Under the pieces are notes generated by a model. The model saw only the letters and a list, made by a program, of their open reading frames with translations. It had not been told where the DNA came from and did not search any database. Both the position numbers and the translations under genes were made by a program. Source: Bacteroidota bacterium (GTDB lineage: Bacteria; Bacteroidota; Bacteroidia; Bacteroidales; Cfx3-03). Taken from it: DNA of 62,897 nucleotides. Numbering within the stretch: position 1 is the first letter of the stretch; each line of letters begins with the position of its first letter. Shown here piece by piece: positions 1 through 7,181 of this stretch. The stretch is from assembly GCA_013390605.1 (NCBI GenBank), contig JACAUB010000001.1:2908333-2971229 (forward strand), read 5' to 3'.

Positions 1-105
1 TTGGGTATAATGGCAAATAATGGAAAAGTTTATGTGATTAGCATTGCCTTGATTTTGTTAGTAATTGGAATAAATATCTTATTAAAGACTTTTAAAAGAA
101 AATAA
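1..105 (+). CDS. C-terminal end of a membrane protein (partial, cut by window edge)
   Basis: Frame 1 is open from the first base to a TAA at 103-105 and encodes 34 residues. They contain one strongly hydrophobic segment (VYVISIALILLVIGINILL) followed by a short basic tail (KTFKRK). This is how many transporters, such as sodium/solute symporters, end, and such transporters often sit beside sugar-utilisation genes. The family cannot be assigned from this piece. The next gene starts only 3 bases downstream, so the two are probably co-transcribed and this protein may import a product of the locus. That role is inference. Confidence 0.5.
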   Translation: MGIMANNGKVYVISIALILLVIGINILLKTFKRK

Positions 106-108
106 TTC

Positions 109-2388
109 ATGATTAGAGATATCGCATCACTTTTAAAAAGAGATAATAAAAATATAGAATATAACGCTGATTTAATTGTTATTGGTGGTGGAATGGCAGG
201 AACTTGTGCAGCTATAACAGCGGCCCGTAATGGGATAAAAGTAATTCTTGTTCAAGATCGTCCTGTGTTAGGTGGAAACGCATCTAGTGAAGTTCGTTTA
301 TGGGCATTGGGGGCAACCTCACATATGGGAAATAATAATCGCTGGTCTCGTGAGGGGGGGGTTATTGACGAAATCATTGTCGAAAATCTTTATCGTAATA
401 AGGAAGGAAATGCGGTTATTTTTGACACTGTTATTCTGGAAAAAGTAAAAAATGAGCCTAATATAACTTTGTTACTAAATACTGCTGTTTATGGACTTGA
501 AAAAAGTGATGAGAAAACTATTTCATCGTTACACGCTTTTTGTAGCCAGAACGCTACTGAATACACTTTAAAAGCCCCACTTTTCTGTGATGCATCTGGT
601 GATGGAATTGTCGGTTACCAGGCAGGCGCTTCGTATCGTATGGGTGCTGAAAGCCACGATGAATTTAGTGAAGGCTTTACTCCAAACAAAGAATATGGTG
701 AACTATTAGGTCATACCATTTACTTCTACAGTAAAGATAGTGGAAAACCAATAAAATATATAGCTCCAGATTTTGCACTGAAAGACATTACCCAAATACC
801 TCGTTTCCATAATATCAAAACAGGTCAACAGGGATGTAATTTTTGGTGGTTTGAATATGGAGGACGAAGAGATACCATATATGACACTGAAGATATTAAA
901 TGGGAATTATGGAGTGTAGTCTATGGGGTTTGGGATTATATCAAGAACTCTGGCAAGTTTCCTGAATCAGAAAATCTCACACTTGAATGGGTAGGTACAA
1001 TACCTGGAAAACGTGAAAGTCGTCGTTTTGAAGGTCCATATATGCTCAAGCAACAAGATATAATTGAGCAGACTCACTTTGATGATGCAGTTTCTTTTGG
1101 TGGTTGGGCGATAGATTTACACCCTGCAGATGGTGTTTTTTCTGAAATGGCTGGATGCAATCAATACCATTCAAAAGGGATCTACAAAATTCCATACCGT
1201 TGTTATTTCAGTAAAGATATTGAAAACCTGTATTTTGCAGGTCGACTCATAAGTGCTTCACACGTAGCCTTTGGTTCAACACGTGTAATGGTTACAGCCG
1301 GTCATGGTGGACAAGCCGTTGGGATAGCTGCTGTATTATGCAAAGAGCTTGGGTTAAAACCAGTCGATTTGGTTGAAAAAGAATACATAGAACTTCTTCA
1401 GCAAAAACTAAACCTAAATGGACAAAGCATTCCTGGTCTACCAATAAAAAACGATCAGAATCTTGCTTCGAAAGCAATTATCGTAACTTCTAGTGAATTA
1501 TCACTAAGTCAGATTCCTTTCGATGGACCTTGGTATACTTTGGATAGTTCTACAGCTCAATTACTACCATTGGAAAAGAATACTAAATATAGTTTTGATA
1601 TAGATATAGATGCCAATACACCAACGATATTGGATATTGAGCTTCAAATCAGTTCAAAAAACTTCAACTACACACCGGATATTTTACTTGAAGAAAAGAA
1701 TATTGCATTAAAAGAAGGGGTGCAAAAGTTAAAGATATCGTTTACAAAAGAATTGAAAGAGAATCAATATGCTTTTATTATTTTTCGCAAGAATCCGGAA
1801 GTTAAAATCAGATGTAGCGAAATGAGAATGACTGGTATTCTTTCTGTATTTAATAAAACAAATCCGGCCGTAAACAATTTCGGGAAACAAAAGCCTCCAC
1901 AAAACAGTGGCTTTGACATATTTGAATTCTGGTGTCCAGAACGTAGACCGCTTGGGAATAACCTAGCCATGAATATCACACCTGCACTAAAATGTTTTAC
2001 AAAGGAAAATCTGATCAATGGGTTTACCCGACCATACATCAAACCAAATGCATGGATTGCATCAACCGAAGATAAAAAACCGAGTATGACACTTAAATGG
2101 GATAAAATGCAAACAATAAAATCATTAACGCTCTATTTTGACACCGATTTTGATCATCCTATGGAATCGACCCAAATGGGGCATCCCGAAAATGTGATCC
2201 CATTCTGCATAAGGAATTATAAAATTAAAAATGCAAAGGGAGAGATCATTTTTGAAAAGAGTGGGAATTATCAAACCATTAACAAATGGGTACCAACAAC
2301 AGCTTTGGAAACGAATATATTGTATATTGAGTTTGAAAATGCAAAAAAAAATGTACCAGTTTCCTTATTTGGAATCTATGTTGAATAA
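109..2388 (+). CDS. FAD-dependent oxidoreductase (FAD_oxidored family) with C-terminal beta-sandwich region
   Basis: A 759-residue protein with a classical Rossmann dinucleotide motif near the N-terminus (DLIVIGGGMAGTCAA, about residues 21-35) and the following conserved RPVLGGNASSEVR segment, typical of the PF12831 FAD-dependent oxidoreductases found in polysaccharide loci of Bacteroidota and Planctomycetota. The FAD part runs to about residue 440. The remaining 300 residues look like beta-rich carbohydrate-binding modules, the last resembling a discoidin-type domain. No signal peptide is visible, so the protein is predicted to be cytosolic. This differs from its paralogue at 31150. The substrate is unknown; a role in oxidising a modified sugar is inferred from context. 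It starts 3 bases after the upstream stop and leads into the GH43 gene 62 bases later. Confidence 0.85.
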   Translation: MIRDIASLLKRDNKNIEYNADLIVIGGGMAGTCAAITAARNGIKVILVQDRPVLGGNASSEVRLWALGATSHMGNNNRWSREGGVIDEIIVENLYRNKEGNAVIFDTVILEKVKNEPNITLLLNTAVYGLEKSDEKTISSLHAFCSQNATEYTLKAPLFCDASGDGIVGYQAGASYRMGAESHDEFSEGFTPNKEYGELLGHTIYFYSKDSGKPIKYIAPDFALKDITQIPRFHNIKTGQQGCNFWWFEYGGRRDTIYDTEDIKWELWSVVYGVWDYIKNSGKFPESENLTLEWVGTIPGKRESRRFEGPYMLKQQDIIEQTHFDDAVSFGGWAIDLHPADGVFSEMAGCNQYHSKGIYKIPYRCYFSKDIENLYFAGRLISASHVAFGSTRVMVTAGHGGQAVGIAAVLCKELGLKPVDLVEKEYIELLQQKLNLNGQSIPGLPIKNDQNLASKAIIVTSSELSLSQIPFDGPWYTLDSSTAQLLPLEKNTKYSFDIDIDANTPTILDIELQISSKNFNYTPDILLEEKNIALKEGVQKLKISFTKELKENQYAFIIFRKNPEVKIRCSEMRMTGILSVFNKTNPAVNNFGKQKPPQNSGFDIFEFWCPERRPLGNNLAMNITPALKCFTKENLINGFTRPYIKPNAWIASTEDKKPSMTLKWDKMQTIKSLTLYFDTDFDHPMESTQMGHPENVIPFCIRNYKIKNAKGEIIFEKSGNYQTINKWVPTTALETNILYIEFENAKKNVPVSLFGIYVE

Positions 2389-2450
2389 ATTATCATCAAA
2401 ATTAAAAAATGAATATGTTATAATCATTTGATAAATATAGATTTCAAATA

Positions 2451-4100
2451 ATGAAAATAAAAATTATTGTTCTGGTCTATTTGGCTCAGTTATTTTCAGT
2501 CGCCATTGAAGCACAATGTCCAATTCCAAAAGCTTACACAAATCCTGTTATAACAGGATTTTTTCCTGATCCATCGATAGTACGTGTTGATGATGACTAC
2601 TATTGTGTAAATTCTACATTCGAGTATTTTCCGGCAATTGTAATATCTCACTCTAAGGATCTGGTGAACTGGAAACAAATTGGACATGTTTTTTCGAAAA
2701 GTGAAGATATTGATCTCACTCAATTTTATGATGGGATGGGTATTTGGGCTCCTGATATATCATTTCACAATGGCGAATTCTATATTTTTTATTGTAAAGT
2801 TCAGTTAAAAAAAGATCGAAGTGTTAATGTTCGTGGCAATTATATGGTTAAGTCTAAAAATATTTTAGGACCCTGGAGTAAACCAATACAACTTACCGAC
2901 AACGGCAGCGATCCTTCTCACTTTGTGGATAGTGATGGACAACATTATATGCTTTTTGCGGCAGGAATACCACAAGGCAATGGAACTAAAATTGTAAAAC
3001 TTAATAACGAGTGTACAAAGGTGATTGAAGGCCCTTTCTGGTTGGAAACAGAAGGCAAAAAAGCTGCACCAGAAGGCCCCCATTTGTTAAAAAAGGGGGC
3101 CTATTACTATTTTATCATGGCTGCATCAAGTGGATTGTTTGAGGGTCATCACATGTTGATAGCCCGTTCAAAATCAATTTATGGGCCTTATGAAAACTCA
3201 CCTTATAATCCATATCTGGCACAATACAATCCTAAGGCAATCAATTTTCATCAAGGGCATGGAAAAATCATTAATACTCAAAATGGAGAGTGGTGGACAA
3301 TGGTGCTTTCGCAACGTTGGACACCTGGTGAAATTAAAGGTATAAAAAAAGGAATAAGTCAACTGGGTAGGGAAACATCATTGGAAAGAATAGATTGGAA
3401 AGAGAATGAATGGCCCATTCCGAATGGAGGGAAAGGTCCCTTGGATGCTAATATTCGTCCTGACTTACCATATACACCGATTATAAATGCATCAAGCGAT
3501 GAATTCAATGAAAAGCACTTAGGAATACAATGGATGTTTAGGCGTAATCCTATCTATGCTGATTTCAGTCTGACTGAAAAGAAAGGAAGTCTACGCATTT
3601 ATACTAGCAATTTTGATATTGATACTATTACCGGCCGCAATTTGATTGTCCAAAGAGAACGGTGGTTGAAATTTTCTGCAACAACCAAAATAAGTTTTTT
3701 TCCCCTAGCTACAACACAAGCGGGTCTGGCTTGCTATTACGATACCAAAACTTATGCACGTTTAGGTTTACAAAGAGATATAACTGGTGCTTTACAATTG
3801 GTCTTAGAAGAATGTCGTTATGGTAAGAAGTCTATTTTAAAAACGATTGACAATATTCAGCAATCGATCCTTTTTTTACGTATGAAAGTAAATAAACTTC
3901 GTCGGGAGTTTTTTTACAGTTATGATAACAAAAACTGGAAAGATGCAGGGGTAATTGAAGAGGCAGACTTCCTCAGTGATCAGGGAACACCAAACTGGGG
4001 TTTCATGGGGATGACGACTGGAGTATATGCATACAACAGAGGTTCTGGGAAACGTATTCCGGCTGATTTCGATTTCTTTCATATTACAGTAGAAGAATAA
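2451..4100 (+). CDS. Secreted GH43 glycosidase (beta-xylosidase/alpha-L-arabinofuranosidase type)
   Basis: 549 residues with a signal peptide ending near EAQC (about residue 22). The five-bladed propeller carries the GH43 carboxylates in the expected order: base Asp40 in FFPDPSIV, pKa-modulating Asp154 in GSDPSHF, and acid Glu208 in APEGPHLL. From about residue 345 to the end there is a beta-sandwich of the GH43_C2 kind, which usually completes the active site of exo-acting xylosidases and arabinofuranosidases. It would release terminal xylose or arabinose in the periplasm. It follows the FAD oxidoreductase by 62 bases. A 248-base AT-rich stretch without recognisable content separates it from the next gene. 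The precise linkage specificity is not readable. Confidence 0.88.
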   Translation: MKIKIIVLVYLAQLFSVAIEAQCPIPKAYTNPVITGFFPDPSIVRVDDDYYCVNSTFEYFPAIVISHSKDLVNWKQIGHVFSKSEDIDLTQFYDGMGIWAPDISFHNGEFYIFYCKVQLKKDRSVNVRGNYMVKSKNILGPWSKPIQLTDNGSDPSHFVDSDGQHYMLFAAGIPQGNGTKIVKLNNECTKVIEGPFWLETEGKKAAPEGPHLLKKGAYYYFIMAASSGLFEGHHMLIARSKSIYGPYENSPYNPYLAQYNPKAINFHQGHGKIINTQNGEWWTMVLSQRWTPGEIKGIKKGISQLGRETSLERIDWKENEWPIPNGGKGPLDANIRPDLPYTPIINASSDEFNEKHLGIQWMFRRNPIYADFSLTEKKGSLRIYTSNFDIDTITGRNLIVQRERWLKFSATTKISFFPLATTQAGLACYYDTKTYARLGLQRDITGALQLVLEECRYGKKSILKTIDNIQQSILFLRMKVNKLRREFFYSYDNKNWKDAGVIEEADFLSDQGTPNWGFMGMTTGVYAYNRGSGKRIPADFDFFHITVEE

Positions 4101-4348
4101 AAAAACAATTTCCTTGATTGAATTATTGAAGGACTAAATAGTTTAATTATATTCGATGAACTATTTCAAACCGATTATTTGATTTTGTTCGAGTAATACC
4201 GGAATATAAAAAATTTTAGTCTAATATAAAATAAATAAGACTCAATAAAAATTTCAATTTCATATTGATACTACTGTAGTTTATATCAATTTAAGATATT
4301 ACATTAATTAACCGAATTTAAAAAATTAATTCACTCATTTTTAAAGCT

Positions 4349-5440
4349 ATGAGATACAGATTTGCATTGATTTTCATTTTGATCGTTATGGGCCTTTCTG
4401 TGGAAGCTCAATTAAAAGGTAATGATGAATCGCTGGATTTCAGCAAACTTATTCCTAAAAATCCGAAAAAACATATTTTTTCGATGAAAGATTATTCGGT
4501 TTGGTGCAATGGAGTAGTGAAAGGCGATGATGGGAAATACCACATGTTCTTTTCTCGCTGGAAAAAATCCAGAGGGCACGAAGCATGGGTTACTCATTCC
4601 GAAATTGCTCATGCCGTTTCCGATAGTTTGTTTGGGCCTTATAACTTTTCGGATGTTTGTTTGCCTCCAAGGGGCGATCAATATTGGGATGGCGCAATGA
4701 CTCATAATCCACATGTGATCAGGTATAATGGCAAATATTATTTGTATTACACAGCCAACAAAGGAAGTGGATACTGGAGAAATACTGCAGATACAATAAA
4801 ACCAAGGATGAGCGATCCTGAGTGGTGGGTAAACCGGAACAACCAGAGAATTGGAGTGGCTGTAGCCAATAGTCCTTATGGTCCTTGGAAACGATTTGAT
4901 AAACCTTTAATCGACATTACACCGGGACGGAGAACAACCGGGGTTCCTACCGTATTTCAACGGCCTGATGGGAAATTTTCGCTTGTTTACAAGTCTGTTA
5001 TGGAAAAAGAGGGTTACAAAGGTGGGGCTGTCAAGCATTTTATTTCACTCTCCAATTCTCCACTGGGGCCTTTTAAAAATTACGAAAAACCATTTATTAC
5101 TTCTCCTAAATCTGATTTCCCTATTGACGATCATGTAGAGTGGTTTCAAGATGGGAAATATTACTGCATTGCCAAAGATCATGGCGATATGATAACTGAA
5201 AATGGCATTGCGCTTTTATTATTCGAATCAAAAAACGGTCTTGATTGGAGACTATCGCCTAATTCATTGGTACATAAGTTTAATATCACCTTTAAGGATG
5301 GAGAACAGATGGAATTCGACCGGTTGGAAATGCCAAAGGTCTATCTGGAAAATGGAAAAGTTGTCGCTCTATTTTTAGCCGCAAAACCCAAAGGAGTTGA
5401 CGATTCATTTTCGATTGTTCTTCCAATTATTAATAAGTAG
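4349..5440 (+). CDS. GH43-like five-bladed beta-propeller hydrolase, paralogue 1 of 3
   Basis: 363 residues with a signal peptide (cleavage about EAQ, residue 21). The motifs VWCNGVVKGDDGKYHMFFSRW, HNPHVIRYNGKYYLYY and NQRIGVAVANSPYGPW are the blade repeats seen in GH43/GH117-clan propellers and are shared with the genes at 18131 and 24774. The family is usually annotated only as glycoside hydrolase; I do not know a characterised specificity. It is probably periplasmic. Three copies in one locus suggest a common linkage type or chain-length series in the substrate. The gene stands alone, followed at once by a GAAA-loop hairpin (5448-5463) and a longer hairpin (5547-5583). Confidence 0.75.
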   Translation: MRYRFALIFILIVMGLSVEAQLKGNDESLDFSKLIPKNPKKHIFSMKDYSVWCNGVVKGDDGKYHMFFSRWKKSRGHEAWVTHSEIAHAVSDSLFGPYNFSDVCLPPRGDQYWDGAMTHNPHVIRYNGKYYLYYTANKGSGYWRNTADTIKPRMSDPEWWVNRNNQRIGVAVANSPYGPWKRFDKPLIDITPGRRTTGVPTVFQRPDGKFSLVYKSVMEKEGYKGGAVKHFISLSNSPLGPFKNYEKPFITSPKSDFPIDDHVEWFQDGKYYCIAKDHGDMITENGIALLLFESKNGLDWRLSPNSLVHKFNITFKDGEQMEFDRLEMPKVYLENGKVVALFLAAKPKGVDDSFSIVLPIINK

Positions 5441-5447
5441 AACACTG

Positions 5448-5463
5448 CCTACCGAAAGGTAGG
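5448..5463. terminator. Short GNRA-loop hairpin just after a stop codon
   Basis: CCTACC and GGTAGG form a perfect 6-bp stem closed by a GAAA tetraloop, 7 bases after the stop of the GH43-like gene. There is no clear U-tract, so it may be a transcript-end stabiliser or part of a terminator rather than a full intrinsic terminator. Confidence 0.4.
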
Positions 5464-5546
5464 ACTATTAATATTCAATAAACAAAGCATTTAAGTATTC
5501 GCATTGATTTTGTTTAAAGGACGTTAGAAATACCTGATAATTATGA

Positions 5547-5583
5547 AAACTTGCCTGTTCACTTAAAGTGGGTAGGCAAGTTT
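5547..5583 (+). terminator. Probable intrinsic terminator hairpin
   Basis: AAACTTGCCT (5547-5556) pairs with AGGCAAGTTT (5574-5583), and inside it CACTT pairs with AAGTG, giving a long two-part stem-loop. Only a short T-run follows (TTT at 5581-5583), so termination efficiency is uncertain. It separates the GH43-like gene from the GH43-CBM6 gene. Confidence 0.5.
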
Positions 5584-5598
5584 GTATAAAAAGCAAGA

Positions 5599-5614
5599 GA
5601 GATTATACGACTGG
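5599..5614 (+). repeat. 16-bp direct repeat, copy A
   Basis: GAGATTATACGACTGG occurs here, 79 bases before the ATG of the GH43-CBM6 gene, and again at 12277-12292. The flanking 60 bases are weakly similar in both copies (ATAAA-CAA and AATTACAAAC blocks). It looks like a duplicated 5' regulatory region. The function is unknown. Confidence 0.55.
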
Positions 5615-5692
5615 AACGGAACATATTTCTACATATAAACCACAAAATCAATTAATTACAAACAAATACAAAATACCATTAACAATATTGAC

Positions 5693-7048
5693 ATGTATAA
5701 GCTAAGAAATCTATTGTTTATTACAATTGTTGCTTGTTTGCATCCTGTGCTATCATTTTCTCAAAATCCAATTATCACTCACATTTATGCTGCTGACCCA
5801 TCTGCGCATGTCTGGTCCAGGGATACTACCACCCTGTGGCTATATACATCGCACGACACACCGGGCACTAATCACCATGCCACCATGTTTGACTACCATG
5901 TATTTTCGACCAAAGATTTAGTGAACTGGACAGATCATGGACGGGTGCTCTCGGTAGATGATGTTTCATGGGCGGTTGATTATGCCTGGGCCATTGATTG
6001 TGTGTACCGGCACGGTAGGTATTACTTATTTTTTTGTATGCATGAGCTTGAGACTGGTATTTTTCGTACTGGCATTGCTGAGAGCGATGTTCCGCAGGGG
6101 CCATTCAAAGATATTGGTTTTATAAAAGGTGTTGAATGGGGTCAAGATCCCGCTGTTTTTACTGACGAAGATAATCGTGTTTACTTGTATTGGGGAAGTG
6201 GAGGAAGCTGTATGGCTGCCGAGTTAAACGACGATTTATTATCGATTAAACCCGAAACAAAAGTAAACCTAAGCAAGCAGTTGTTTGAAGTTTTTGAAGG
6301 TCCATGGGTACATAAATACAAGGGCAAATATTATCTGTCGTATCCGGCTTTACCCAAGGGAAACTGGCCCGAAGAAATGTATTACGCAATGGCCGATAAA
6401 CCGCTCGGTCCGTACACTTTCATAGGAAATTACATCCCAAGATTTCAGGGACAGGCTGGCACGAATCATGGGTCAATTACTAAGTTTCAGGGAAAGTGGA
6501 TTGCATTTCACCATAGTGCTATGGTTTCGAAAGGCAAAAGCGAAGTTCGAAGTCTGATGGCAGACTGGCTGGAATACAACACTGACGGAACCATCAAAAC
6601 CATTACTCCCAGTCCTGCCGGAATTTCAAATGGTAAACCAACACATTGTCGGATTTTTCTGGAAGCTGAAAACGGAATTTCCTCAGGTGGTAAACTGGCC
6701 GGAACACAAGTCGAATCATCAGTGAAAGATTTTTCAGGAAAAGGCTATGTGACCGGCTTCGACAAACGATACGATTACGTTCAAGTTCTGGCACAGGTAG
6801 GCGAAGACATGAAAGCAAGGCTGAGAATTCGTCTTTCGGCCGATCAGGATTTTGCCGCCGATATTTTAATCTGGCCCAACATGCTCAATGGCTGGAACGG
6901 CACTAAACTCAAGAAAACCAATGGCTGGGAAACAGTTGACCTGGGTGAAGTACAGTTGCATCAAGGCAATAATTCAATCCGGATAAATACACATCAAGAT
7001 GTAAACCTGAAGATTGATTATTTGATTCTTGAACCGATTACCAAATAA
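5693..7048 (+). CDS. Secreted GH43 glycosidase with C-terminal CBM6
   Basis: 451 residues with a signal peptide ending near SFSQ (residue 24). GH43 propeller carboxylates are visible: Asp35 in YAADPSAHVW, Asp152 in GQDPAVF and Glu202 in FEGPWVHKY. From about residue 319 a CBM6-like beta-sandwich begins (FLEAENGISSGGKLAG), the usual xylan/arabinan-binding partner of such GH43 enzymes. It likely removes arabinose or xylose from a polymer in the periplasm or at the cell surface. It stands between the hairpins at 5.5 kb and the GH95-like gene at 7182. Like that gene it is visibly richer in G+C than the genes on either side. Confidence 0.85.
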   Translation: MYKLRNLLFITIVACLHPVLSFSQNPIITHIYAADPSAHVWSRDTTTLWLYTSHDTPGTNHHATMFDYHVFSTKDLVNWTDHGRVLSVDDVSWAVDYAWAIDCVYRHGRYYLFFCMHELETGIFRTGIAESDVPQGPFKDIGFIKGVEWGQDPAVFTDEDNRVYLYWGSGGSCMAAELNDDLLSIKPETKVNLSKQLFEVFEGPWVHKYKGKYYLSYPALPKGNWPEEMYYAMADKPLGPYTFIGNYIPRFQGQAGTNHGSITKFQGKWIAFHHSAMVSKGKSEVRSLMADWLEYNTDGTIKTITPSPAGISNGKPTHCRIFLEAENGISSGGKLAGTQVESSVKDFSGKGYVTGFDKRYDYVQVLAQVGEDMKARLRIRLSADQDFAADILIWPNMLNGWNGTKLKKTNGWETVDLGEVQLHQGNNSIRINTHQDVNLKIDYLILEPITK

Positions 7049-7080
7049 ATAGCTTTCCACAAATATCTAAACCTTTTAAA

Positions 7081-7137
7081 ATGGCAGCACATTTTCTAAA
7101 ATTGATATTCCTTTTTTGCTCGCTAAATTACTTTTAG
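7081..7137 (+). pseudogene. Detached signal-peptide fragment of the downstream GH95-like gene
   Basis: ATG at 7081 opens 18 codons (MAAHFLKLIFLFCSLNYF) ended by TAG at 7135-7137. The sequence has the hydrophobic core of a Sec signal peptide. The downstream glycosidase begins in a different frame at 7182, without any signal peptide, only five residues before its conserved domain. The simplest reading is that the original 5' end was split by a nonsense change (TAG from CAG) plus a frameshift between 7138 and 7182. Confidence 0.5.
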
Positions 7138-7181
7138 ATAATTCATAATCAGGTAATTAATTCGGTGACTGGTCTAAGTTC

